Shown here piece by piece: positions 42,097 through 49,999 of a DNA stretch of 64,000 nucleotides. The notes beneath the pieces were generated by a model that saw nothing but the letters and a program-made list of their open reading frames with translations, was not told the DNA's origin and did not search any database. The first letter of the stretch is position 1. Each line of letters starts with the position of its first letter. The position numbers and the translations under genes were made by a program. The DNA comes from Corynebacterium kalinowskii (GTDB lineage: Bacteria; Actinomycetota; Actinomycetes; Mycobacteriales; Mycobacteriaceae), in contig NZ_CP046452.1 of assembly GCF_009734385.1 (NCBI RefSeq), positions 2,294,001 to 2,358,000 of the forward strand, written 5' to 3'.

Positions 42097-42369
42097 CTAG
42101 ATGGTGTTGACGAGTGGTTTCCACTCATCAATTGCTTGCATCACGTCGGGGTCGCTTTCCCATCGGAGTTTGACTACGTCGACTGCGTTGTCGAGGAGTT
42201 GCGCTGGAATTGGTGTTTTGGTGAGTCCGAGGTTTCCGATTGCTGTAAAGCATGCGGACTCGTCTTCTCCGGCATCAATGTCGCTGATGAGTTCCGGGTA
42301 GAAATCTGTCCCTTGGAGGTAGCTGGCGATCTCCAAAGCGATCTCTGTCGCTTTGTCGTCAGAGATCAT
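42097..42369 (-). CDS. Putative immunity protein for the MuF nuclease
   Basis: 90 acidic residues, all-helical in appearance (KATEIALEIASYLQGTDFYP; LLDNAVDVVKLRWESDPDVM). Its start overlaps the stop of the MuF gene by 4 bp, so it is translated right after the toxin-like C-terminus. Base composition drops across this gene and the MuF 3' end relative to the head genes. In MuF polymorphic toxins the downstream small gene is immunity. That role here is inference from place and size. Confidence 0.55.
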   Translation of the reverse strand: MISDDKATEIALEIASYLQGTDFYPELISDIDAGEDESACFTAIGNLGLTKTPIPAQLLDNAVDVVKLRWESDPDVMQAIDEWKPLVNTI

Positions 42370-43913
42370 CGCTTCCTCCTTGGATTAGTTATCAAGCCAG
42401 CGGTCTCATGGCGCTGAAGTTCTTCGGCAGATATTCGCGCACTTTGTTTCCTATGCCATCGTTCGACTCCAGGACCACCGATTGGATATGCCGTGGTTGA
42501 GATAGCGCGACCATCTTTTAATGTCCACTTTACTTTGACAGTGACGCCACCGATAGTCTTGACAGCAATCCTTTGTTCCGCGTTGCCTGCGGACTGCTTC
42601 TTTCCTACCAGATCCGGGTCTGCCACAGTGGAGGCAATGGCGTCTGCGATCTGTTGATCGTCCCATGTTTCGGGGTAAAAGCTTCCCTTCCTGCGCATCG
42701 ATTGGTGGTGGTGACCGCGGCGCTCGGTGCTTGTTGGATCAATCGGCGGATCGTTGCGATTCCAGCCCCAGGTCGAATGCTTGATCAAGGTTCGCAGGGA
42801 CGGGATCGGTTCGGGTTCATCACCGAAGTATCCGAGGCTTGTGATCTTGTTGCCGTCGTTGTCAACGAGTTCAGGGAGTTTGACTCCCGGTACTCCTGAT
42901 TCGTGGACGTCAAGGGCGAACTTCTCAGGCTCGGACTCGATGATCTGCTTGTACTGCTCGGAGAACACCGCGCGGGCGTCACCCGAGTCACTGTCCGGTG
43001 TCTCGTACGATTCGTTCCACAGTTTTTGGAGCGCCCGGAATTGATTGTGGCCTTCCCAATGTTGTCCCTTAACAACAAGAACCGCGATGCAATCACAGTT
43101 GTCGTGATACCTCGCACCGTTGCCTTTGGTGAGTACTGTTTGTTTGTCATAGACAGGGCCGCGGCTGGCCAACATCGCGCAAAAGGAACAACTCTCTTCA
43201 CCCGTGAGCACACGGGCCCAACCGAGGATGACGCCATCGCTATCTTCGTAGTCTGCGATGTACTCGTCATCGCTTGGTGTTTCTGGGTGCCAGGTATCGA
43301 CGGCCTCACTGTCCTGTGTTTCCTCGGCCAAGGCCGGCTCTGGTGCCAATGCCGGCTCAGGTAGCTCATCCTTCGCTTTGGACACGACCGATTTCGATCC
43401 GGCCGTCCGCACCACGTTTTTCTCCGCAGTATCGACAATCGCATCACGCCCTGCCTGCTGAGCATGCGTAATCGCTGCCGCCGTGATCCGCCTGGTGACT
43501 TGCTCAACGACTTCCTCATCAAAAGGATCCTCCGGAAACGGAATCACTTTTTCGGTGAGTTGACGTTGCGTTGCTTCATCGAGCTCGGTAATCGGCCCAT
43601 CGATAGGGTTCTGCCTTTTGTTCCATCCCAGCGCTCGCGCAAGGAGCTTCCAAGCCGCGTTCGCTTCATAGGGCCGGATGGGCGCGGGGGAAACTTCCAG
43701 CCCTTTACTCACCATGGAACGTCCCATGGCTCGAACTGCAGAGTCATAGAACGTCTGCCGGGCCGAAAGGATCTCCGGCAACAGGTTTTGAACAAACGAC
43801 CACATCGCGTCGAAAGAGTTCGGCACGCCGTGCTCGTTAATGAGCGCTGCCACGCTCGCCGCCAAAACTGCTTTCGCTTCTTCGTTGTCGGATTTGTGTT
43901 GTTCAACGCTCAT
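42366..43913 (-). CDS. MuF-like head protein fused to an EndoU/BECR-like nuclease
   Basis: 515 residues. The first ~290 are a phage head morphogenesis protein: helical start, LTGEESCSFCAMLASRGPVY and YHDNCDCIAVLV, the paired-cysteine MuF/VG15 motif. The C-terminal ~140 residues are different. KHSTWGW (His379), GHHH (400-403), RRKGSFYPETWDDQQIADAI (Lys409) and RAISTTAYP (Thr473-Tyr476) follow the order His, His, Lys, Thr/Tyr of EndoU-type RNases and the related phage BECR nucleases. The head part fits internal packaging with the virion. The toxin reading is by motif only. Confidence 0.78.
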   Translation of the reverse strand: MSVEQHKSDNEEAKAVLAASVAALINEHGVPNSFDAMWSFVQNLLPEILSARQTFYDSAVRAMGRSMVSKGLEVSPAPIRPYEANAAWKLLARALGWNKRQNPIDGPITELDEATQRQLTEKVIPFPEDPFDEEVVEQVTRRITAAAITHAQQAGRDAIVDTAEKNVVRTAGSKSVVSKAKDELPEPALAPEPALAEETQDSEAVDTWHPETPSDDEYIADYEDSDGVILGWARVLTGEESCSFCAMLASRGPVYDKQTVLTKGNGARYHDNCDCIAVLVVKGQHWEGHNQFRALQKLWNESYETPDSDSGDARAVFSEQYKQIIESEPEKFALDVHESGVPGVKLPELVDNDGNKITSLGYFGDEPEPIPSLRTLIKHSTWGWNRNDPPIDPTSTERRGHHHQSMRRKGSFYPETWDDQQIADAIASTVADPDLVGKKQSAGNAEQRIAVKTIGGVTVKVKWTLKDGRAISTTAYPIGGPGVERWHRKQSARISAEELQRHETAGLITNPRRKR

Positions 43914-43937
43914 CGTGTCTCACCTCCCTATGGCCTG

Positions 43938-45353
43938 CTAGAAGATTCCCGGCGCGGCGCCGCCAGGGTCAGTCGCTGGCGGTACCAGACGGTTCGAGTA
44001 CTTCTCTTTGATTCGCGCGATGCGTTCTGAAGTAAACCCTGGGATGTCTTCCCACAGTGCTTCCGGTGGGACTCCGAGCATGGTAGCGAGCTTTCCGAGG
44101 CCGTCGACCGTTTGGGCGAAAGATCGTGCAGTGGCGTCGCGCCACTTCACCTCAGCACCAAAGTCGGCGGCTTCCTCCGTATCCCCGGAAACATGCGCAC
44201 ACAGGCGCAAGAGCTGCTCGTAGGATTCACCCAACGACGTCTGAATCTCGGCCGCTTTGCGGTCCTTCGCGGACTCCATGGCAGCGAGGCCATCAGCCGA
44301 GATGTTCGAGATCGCATTGGCACCCAAAGACTGAGCTGGTACCTGGGCAATAGCAGCAAGGTCACGGACACTGGCCTGGCGAGAGTCAATGTAGCGAGTC
44401 AGGTCGGATTCATCGAACTGGCCGATCTTCGTTTTCGCTCCATCTGCGTTGATGAACCAGGTATCTTGGGCCTTCATCTTGAGACCTTCGTAATCACTAT
44501 CGGGAGCCCAACCGACAACGTATCTCTGTTTGAATGCTGCGACATACTGGGTAATTCCCATTTCATAGGCCGTGCGATCGATACGAGCCTGCAAGCCCAT
44601 CAATGGCTCAATCATGCCACCGTGGTACTCACCGTTCAGCAACCAGCGGTCTCGAAACCGCACGACCGGGGCCGCTCCGGCGCGATGCTCTCGACGTTCA
44701 ATGAGCTTGAGATTTGAAAGCCCAGAGAATTCCTTTTCTTTCCAGGCAAGTGGATCGATGGGAAGCTTGTGTGCACCGAGGTAGTAAACGGCTTCTTCGT
44801 CGTAGAGTTTCAGACGGTTGCCTTTGATCTCCAATGCAATGATCGGCCACTCCGACGAGACACCCGACTCGCCTGGCCATGCATGCGCCTCGCCATAGAC
44901 TGCCGTCATTTGTCGCGGGGATACTCCACTGATGACCGGGGAGATCTCGTTTCCCTTAGGATCGGAAGACGTCACGACTGCAAAAGAAGCGCCATACTGC
45001 ATCGCTGCACGGGTGATCCCTGTTTGAGCCGCATCCATGGAATTACGCTGCCAATGCTGCCACGCCCGCGCTGTCTCCTGATTGCCGGAGAAGTAGTTGT
45101 CGACCTTCATCGACTGCGAGAATGTGTCCAGTACCAGCGGCAGAAACAGCGCTTGGGAGTCCTTCGCCAGTCCAACCAGTCTGCGGGTCATCTTTGCATT
45201 TGATCCGTTTTCGCGTTGAATGTCGAAGCGCTGCGAGGCGTCCTCGTCCGTCCACGGACGCATAGCGGCGTCGATCTTGTCGAAGCGTGCACGCTCCGAG
45301 CCGTGCTGGTCGAGCAGCATACGCGCCGCGTCGAGAACCTGCTTCTCGTTCAT
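43938..45353 (-). CDS. Portal protein (SPP1 gp6 type)
   Basis: 471 residues from ATG 45353; this start overlaps the terminase stop by 4 bp (ATGA). Portal features: ITRAAMQYGASFAVVTSSDP, GGMIEPLMGLQARIDRTAYE, and the helix DLAAIAQVPAQSLGANAISN with ISADGLAAMESAKDRKAAEI. Forms the 12-mer through which DNA is packaged. Confidence 0.92.
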   Translation of the reverse strand: MNEKQVLDAARMLLDQHGSERARFDKIDAAMRPWTDEDASQRFDIQRENGSNAKMTRRLVGLAKDSQALFLPLVLDTFSQSMKVDNYFSGNQETARAWQHWQRNSMDAAQTGITRAAMQYGASFAVVTSSDPKGNEISPVISGVSPRQMTAVYGEAHAWPGESGVSSEWPIIALEIKGNRLKLYDEEAVYYLGAHKLPIDPLAWKEKEFSGLSNLKLIERREHRAGAAPVVRFRDRWLLNGEYHGGMIEPLMGLQARIDRTAYEMGITQYVAAFKQRYVVGWAPDSDYEGLKMKAQDTWFINADGAKTKIGQFDESDLTRYIDSRQASVRDLAAIAQVPAQSLGANAISNISADGLAAMESAKDRKAAEIQTSLGESYEQLLRLCAHVSGDTEEAADFGAEVKWRDATARSFAQTVDGLGKLATMLGVPPEALWEDIPGFTSERIARIKEKYSNRLVPPATDPGGAAPGIF

Positions 45354-46987
45354 ACAAACACCGCCCTTCCGTCGTACTTGTGAGTCTTTTCTGCTTGCTC
45401 TAGGTAAATCCGGCGCACCATACGAGCACCGATCATGCACACTGCCGCGTCGATCTTCTTCGCCGAGTTCGGAGACTCCTTACGCACCGAGACCCCATAG
45501 CGGTTCTGAGCACGCATGGCATTACGCACATGGTCTGTAAGCTCCACCGACCCGTCATGGGTGAAAGCATGCTCCAGGATCTCCCGCTCGGTGAGCTCAC
45601 AAGCCCTGGTGAAGTCGAACGTCTTCGAGCGCATGTCCCACGCGATGGCCTCCATTCGGTTTCCAGACGGCACAGCCCACACCTCCAACTGGTCCTTGTA
45701 CCGCTCAGGCCACGTGACCTTCGTGAAACTCTCCCACTCACGGACGTCTCCGAAGAACGCGGGAATCTCCCACGTATCGAACGCGGCCTGCACAGCTGCG
45801 TCCACGGCCAAGACATCGATCCGGTTATCGTCATCGTGGCTGTTGTGCGGATCCCACACACCGATCTGAAAGACGTGACCCGACTCGACCTCACAACCAA
45901 CCAGCGCTGTGGTGTCTCGCGAGAGCGAGCCATCGAAGAACATCACGATCTGCGTGCCTGGTGCAGGCCGCTGACCGAAGCGCGCCATCTGAGCCCAGTC
46001 CTTCGGATCAGCCCAAGCATTGAGATCAGCAGTCGGCCAGTTCAAGAACTTGCGCTTCGAATCATCTGGACGCGCGTTCTTCGTCCAGATACGCGACATG
46101 ATCGAGTCAATATCAACCCAAGGGCAATCTGCGTACACGAACTCGAGCCCGGCGCGCAGTGAGTCTGGGTCGGCGAGGTCGGTGTCAGGTGGCGCTTGGA
46201 CGGCGTCCATGAGGATTTCTCGTTCTGCTTTGGAACGGCCGTTGTATTGCTCGGCCCATGCCTCGAAAATTTCCTCTGCGACGGTGTCCATGCCTGGTTT
46301 CCAGGCGTTCATGGTTCCGAGCATGCGGGAGCCGGTTTTTGCGAGGTTGTCCATGAGGGTCGCGTGGAGCTCTGTGCCGCCGTTGGCTGGTGTCCAGTGT
46401 TCGAGCTCGTCGGCGACGATGAACGTTGCTTCGCCGCCTTCAGCGGTTGCTGCTGAGGATGTGATGACTTCGAGTTTGCGGTCGGAGTCGGCGTTGATTT
46501 GAGTCTTGCCGACGTCTAGGTCGTAGTCCTGGTGGATTCTGGGGTTCTTCTTTTTGTTGACCATGGCGCGGATCATGCGCATGGTGTTCTTGGTCTGGCT
46601 CTCAGAGACTGCCGAAATCTGTACCCAGGCCATGGGGACCGGTTTGCCGAAGCACCCACCGGGAAGGTCTGGGTCGAAGCCGGCGAATCTTACCGGTGCC
46701 AGGAACTCGATCAGTGCGAGGGCCGCTGCGAACGGTGTCTTGCCGGATCCTTTCGCGAGGCGTCGGTGAGCTTCGCCAAAGAGCCAGTTGCCGTTTTCGT
46801 CGACTGCATAGAACCAGAGGATGAATCTTGCTTGGCGTTTGCGGAACTTCCACGGCAGCCCGGCGCGCTGGCCGTTGGGGTGGATGAGGTAGCGGGCTGA
46901 CCATGCGAGTGCTTCCCAGCCGAGTGTGAGCTTTGGGAGTCCTGGTGGGAGGGTGTCGAGAATGTCGGCGGCGGATTGTTTCGCCAA
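45350..46987 (-). CDS. Terminase large subunit
   Basis: 545 residues, TTG start at 46987 preceded by GGAGGGAG. ATPase part: Walker A-like RRLAKGSGKTPFAAALALIE and Walker B-like ATFIVADELEHW. Nuclease part: IVMFFDGSLSRDTTALVGCE (first acidic residue) and DVLAVDAAVQ. It packages DNA with the small subunit encoded just upstream. Confidence 0.94.
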   Translation of the reverse strand: MAKQSAADILDTLPPGLPKLTLGWEALAWSARYLIHPNGQRAGLPWKFRKRQARFILWFYAVDENGNWLFGEAHRRLAKGSGKTPFAAALALIEFLAPVRFAGFDPDLPGGCFGKPVPMAWVQISAVSESQTKNTMRMIRAMVNKKKNPRIHQDYDLDVGKTQINADSDRKLEVITSSAATAEGGEATFIVADELEHWTPANGGTELHATLMDNLAKTGSRMLGTMNAWKPGMDTVAEEIFEAWAEQYNGRSKAEREILMDAVQAPPDTDLADPDSLRAGLEFVYADCPWVDIDSIMSRIWTKNARPDDSKRKFLNWPTADLNAWADPKDWAQMARFGQRPAPGTQIVMFFDGSLSRDTTALVGCEVESGHVFQIGVWDPHNSHDDDNRIDVLAVDAAVQAAFDTWEIPAFFGDVREWESFTKVTWPERYKDQLEVWAVPSGNRMEAIAWDMRSKTFDFTRACELTEREILEHAFTHDGSVELTDHVRNAMRAQNRYGVSVRKESPNSAKKIDAAVCMIGARMVRRIYLEQAEKTHKYDGRAVFV

Positions 46988-46990
46988 GGG

Positions 46991-47428
46991 TTAGTCTCCC
47001 TCCTGGAACTCCTCTCGGTAGGCAGCGAGGACGGATACGGTGGCTGACTTGTCGGTGTCGTCGATTTCCTTGGTGTTGTGGAGTTCGACGCGGAGACGCC
47101 TGCGTGCTCCTTCGGTGGTCATGAGGTTGTCTGCTCTGGAGAAGATCACGTCCATCATGCCGGCCCGTGGGCCGTGCTCACGCTTCATCTCCAGCGAGAT
47201 CAGCAAGGCGACCATTCTGGCTTCTTGCCAGTCGGACTCCTGATAGAACTGGGCTTGACCTGAGCGCTTGAGAGAGCGGAACCAGTTCTTGGCGTAGATG
47301 TGCCAGGTGCGGTCTTCGGTCGGAGGTGTGGCGACGTGCTTGCCGAATGCGACGACGGTGCTGACACCGTCGGTGTCCTTGTTCCTGCGGCGTCGTTGGT
47401 CGCTGCGCTTGGGGATCGGACCGGGCAT
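46991..47428 (-). CDS. Terminase small subunit
   Basis: 145 residues. A basic N-terminus (KRSDQRRRRNKD) precedes a helical region (TWHIYAKNWFRSLKRSGQAQ, DWQEARMVALLISLEMKREH) of the actinophage small terminase type. Lies 3 bp before the large subunit. Confidence 0.85.
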   Translation of the reverse strand: MPGPIPKRSDQRRRRNKDTDGVSTVVAFGKHVATPPTEDRTWHIYAKNWFRSLKRSGQAQFYQESDWQEARMVALLISLEMKREHGPRAGMMDVIFSRADNLMTTEGARRRLRVELHNTKEIDDTDKSATVSVLAAYREEFQEGD

Positions 47429-47438
47429 GTCTCACCTC

Positions 47439-48020
47439 CTAGGTCGGAATGTCCCCCGCTCTAGCGAGGGCATTGAGTTTCTTTACTGCCGGCTCCAGGT
47501 CGACGAGGCGTCCCGGCCGATAGATGTTCTCCGTGGTTCGAATGAAGCGGGCTCGCGAATAGACCTCCGCGTGGCCACGCCTGCGCCCTGGCGCTTCGGG
47601 CAGCAACCCGAAGACGTGAAGCCCACGCCCGCTCATCGAGCGCTCCACGACAGCTCCTGGCGCGGCGTTGATGATCTCACTCGCCCACGGAGCAAGCTGG
47701 CCACGCCCGTTGATGCAGTGGTCAAGGTCAATGCAGGCGATCCCGCCGCCGAGCATGATGCCGTGAGGGCGGGAGCTTACCTGCTCGTACGAGCCCCACG
47801 TTGATGCGTCCGTCGAAGAGGCAGGAGCGCCGCAGGCCGTGACCGGACGCTTTCCATCTGCGACTGTCCAGCGGTCGAGCTGGCGCATGCGCGCGGGCAG
47901 CTGCTGCTTGCACCGGCGTCGGTAGGCGCGCTGCCGGCACTTGCCGGAGCAGTAGCGAGCAGAGGGCCCGGAGACCTTGATCTCCAGGCGTTCCCCGCAC
48001 TGCTCACAACAACTCGACAT
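47439..48020 (-). CDS. Primase-polymerase-like protein with N-terminal zinc finger
   Basis: 193 residues. A four-cysteine finger (CEQCGERLEI..ARYCSGKCRQRAYRRR) is followed by a short prim-pol/replication domain: SYEQVSSRPHGIMLGGGIAC, then IDLDHCINGRGQ with the acidic pair, and ERSMSGRGLHVFGLLPEAPG with the conserved S-x-S-G-x-G-x-H. It is smaller than full prim-pols and has no helicase part. First gene of the late block, with ~260 bp upstream without a gene. Confidence 0.75.
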   Translation of the reverse strand: MSSCCEQCGERLEIKVSGPSARYCSGKCRQRAYRRRCKQQLPARMRQLDRWTVADGKRPVTACGAPASSTDASTWGSYEQVSSRPHGIMLGGGIACIDLDHCINGRGQLAPWASEIINAAPGAVVERSMSGRGLHVFGLLPEAPGRRRGHAEVYSRARFIRTTENIYRPGRLVDLEPAVKKLNALARAGDIPT

Positions 48021-48278
48021 GCCTTCACCCTATCAAAAACGTTACGGGTTAGATACTTCTAGCTGGCACTATATTCACTTTCGAGAAACCATAACCCACA
48101 TGCCGGCTAGGAGGCTGTGGAGCCACCTGCAAAACCCCAGGTCACACACCCTGACAGGCAAGTTCGATTTTCAAAAACACCCTTTGACCTGCAAAAACCC
48201 TCAAACCCGTACAAGATGTCAGGCGCTATCGGTCTCGGGCTCGGATTTCGGTCGGCGAGGGTCCTCCCCCACCCCGGC
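48021..48278. other. Gene-free stretch upstream of the late block
   Basis: I see no supported gene. The stretch is richer in A and T near 48,030-48,100, as expected for the late promoter reading leftward, and a ribosome site (AGGGTGAAGGC) precedes the start at 48020. No clear -35/-10 pair could be fixed. Confidence 0.4.
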
Positions 48279-48575
48279 TCACACTTTCAGACCCGGATGC
48301 GGTTTCTGTGGCAGGCGACGGCGCTCATTTCGACGCCTGATCCCCTCGATCTTCTCGGCTTGTGTCTTTGGTGCGTGGCACCTGGAGCAAAGCGTCTGGA
48401 GGTTGCTCTCATCGTCAGTCCCGCCGAAAGCAACGGCCGTGATGTGATCGACCTCGAAGGGACCGGCCTTAGTTCCACACCGCTGACACGTGTACCGGTC
48501 ACGCCGCAGAATCTTGAGTCGAAGCCACGAAGGCAAATAGGCGCGCTTAGTGTTCCACTTCGTGCCGTCGGTCAT
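48279..48575 (-). CDS. Phage HNH endonuclease
   Basis: 98 residues from ATG 48575, overlapping the upstream stop by 4 bp. It has LPSWLRLKILRRDRYTCQRC, GPFEVDHITAVAFGGTDDES and NLQTLCSRCHAPKTQAEK: a complete HNH fold with two Cys pairs. HNH proteins close to the terminase are needed for packaging-linked cleavage in several siphoviruses. Confidence 0.9.
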   Translation of the reverse strand: MTDGTKWNTKRAYLPSWLRLKILRRDRYTCQRCGTKAGPFEVDHITAVAFGGTDDESNLQTLCSRCHAPKTQAEKIEGIRRRNERRRLPQKPHPGLKV

Positions 48576-48775
48576 GACAGCGCCGGCTCGATCGGTGGGA
48601 CGTGCCCACGCTCTCGGTACTCGCGACCGTCGAGGCTGTGGTGAACGATCAGCCAACCCACTTGGCCATCGTCTTCCACGACACGCTCGATACGCGGACC
48701 GCATACGCAATGGTTCGTGTTCAGATCGTGCTTGATGTAGTCGTTGTTCGGCACAACGTGCAGCATCTGTTCCAT
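48572..48775 (-). CDS. Small phage protein of unknown function
   Basis: 67 residues from ATG 48775. Contains NTNHCVCGPRIERVVEDDGQ and WLIVHHSLDGREYRER, a strand-rich pattern with one Cys pair. Coupled to the HNH gene by a 4-bp overlap. Family not recognised. Confidence 0.72.
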   Translation of the reverse strand: MEQMLHVVPNNDYIKHDLNTNHCVCGPRIERVVEDDGQVGWLIVHHSLDGREYRERGHVPPIEPALS

Positions 48776-48777
48776 GG

Positions 48778-49011
48778 CTAGCCTCTTCCTGCTGGGTTCT
48801 TTCCCTTGCGCTCGCCGGGCCAGATCCCAAACACTGCCTTGAAGTACTCCGACGCCAAGCCCGCCGCCTGCGCGGGGCTCATGTGTTTCGAGAGCAATGC
48901 GCGAAGAGTAGTCCACGGATGCGGAGACTCGGCCCATCTGGCCAAACCCTCACCCTTCGTCCAATAGATCTTCAGCTTCTCGCCACGAAGATCACCAGGC
49001 GTCGTATCCAT
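48778..49011 (-). CDS. Small phage protein, WTKGEG type
   Basis: 77 residues from ATG 49011, with a strong AAGGAGGTGGCTC site. Helical, with MSPAQAAGLASEYFKAVFGI and GERKGKNPAGRG at the end. 2 bp before the next gene. The 5' leader carries a tRNA-like hairpin (49031-49080). Function unknown. Confidence 0.75.
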   Translation of the reverse strand: MDTTPGDLRGEKLKIYWTKGEGLARWAESPHPWTTLRALLSKHMSPAQAAGLASEYFKAVFGIWPGERKGKNPAGRG

Positions 49012-49030
49012 GAGCCACCTCCTTCGGTAG

Positions 49031-49080
49031 TTCCCTTGGCCGGGTTCGAACCAGCACCACCTGCTACGCCCCAAGGGGAA
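49031..49080 (-). ncRNA. Minimal tRNA-like hairpin (acceptor plus T-arm)
   Basis: On the minus strand TTCCCCTTGG pairs with CCAAGGGAA with one bulged C. Inside the 3' half is an exact T-arm, GCTGG-TTCGAAC-CCGGC, stacked on the acceptor as in tRNA. D- and anticodon arms are missing. It ends 7 nt before the ribosome site of the gene at 49011. Confidence 0.5.
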
Positions 49081-49282
49081 CATTGAAAGTTGAAAGCAGG
49101 GGATCCACATGTACAAGGGATTACGTCGGTGCGCTCGGCACGCTCGCACCATGTCCCACTAGCTGCCTATCGTCGGGATCAACGCCCACGCAGCAAGATG
49201 TCGATAACGCAGGGAGGAGAGCACCCTGCTGCGATCAAGCTTTAGCCCTAACTGCCCAGGCCGATCACGCGAGAGAAGCAAA
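49081..49282. other. Gene-free stretch in the early/late junction
   Basis: No gene supported on either strand. With the flanking tRNA-like hairpin and terminator it forms a ~300-bp gap between the replication block and the HNH/terminase block, so a promoter for the latter may lie here. No clear promoter could be fixed. Confidence 0.4.
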
Positions 49283-49310
49283 AATTCCCGAGCCGGAAGG
49301 CCCAGGAATT
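49283..49310 (-). terminator. Intrinsic terminator ending the early operon
   Basis: On the minus strand AATTCC-TG-GGCC and GGCT-CG-GGAATT pair around TTCC, followed by TTTGC. It starts 3 bp after the stop of the gene at 49313. Confidence 0.78.
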
Positions 49311-49312
49311 CG

Positions 49313-49999
49313 CTAAAGCGAGCGTAGCATACCGGGGTGCGAAGGTCGGGATTTTCTTAGCCTTGACCTGCCCAAACGATACCTATCCCGCGCTACTGCA
49401 AACACTTCTTTGGGATAGACCTCCCACGTGCCAAGCTCACCAACATCGGCCGTGATGATCCCCCGCTTCGCCCAGTCCGAAACGGTTCGGTCGCTGACCG
49501 GTACGCCCCGGGATTCGCACAATCGCGCTGCCTGCCGAGCCGAACACGGCTGATCAAACCGAGCTACAGCCCGTGGCTCGTCCGAACCAAGCGACGGCAA
49601 CCTCTTAGACAGCGGCGGATCAACGAGATCACGAATCGTGCGCGCCTCCGCCACCACCTCCTCAAGACAATCCGACGCCCACTCGCACACGCGCACCGAC
49701 TCCAGCTCCAGGCGCAACCATCTGGTTCGCACAGCAAGCGACTTCTCACTCGGCACCGGCAGCCCCAACGAATCCGACAAACACGAACACCAACCAAACA
49801 CAACCGCCTCAGCATGATCCTTGATATCCAGCACAGGGATCACCACCGGAGGCTTCGACTTCCCCTTCGTCGCAGTCACACCCGCATTCGATCCAGACGG
49901 AGGAACCGAAGGAACCATCAAATCATCGAGATAACCAGCAAGACCCTCAATCTCTAACAAAGCCTTTTCAAGAATAAACACTTCATCCTGGGTAAGCAT
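49313..49999 (-). CDS. Phage protein with C-terminal helix-turn-helix
   Basis: 228 residues from ATG 49999, which overlaps the upstream stop (TGATG). N-terminal ~150 residues are helical with no clear family. The C-terminal region CSARQAARLCESRGVPVSDR, TVSDWAKRGIITADVGELGT is an HTH of the excisionase/MerR-like class, ending in a basic tail. Last gene of the early operon; possibly a regulator or replication partner. Confidence 0.75.
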   Translation of the reverse strand: MLTQDEVFILEKALLEIEGLAGYLDDLMVPSVPPSGSNAGVTATKGKSKPPVVIPVLDIKDHAEAVVFGWCSCLSDSLGLPVPSEKSLAVRTRWLRLELESVRVCEWASDCLEEVVAEARTIRDLVDPPLSKRLPSLGSDEPRAVARFDQPCSARQAARLCESRGVPVSDRTVSDWAKRGIITADVGELGTWEVYPKEVFAVARDRYRLGRSRLRKSRPSHPGMLRSL

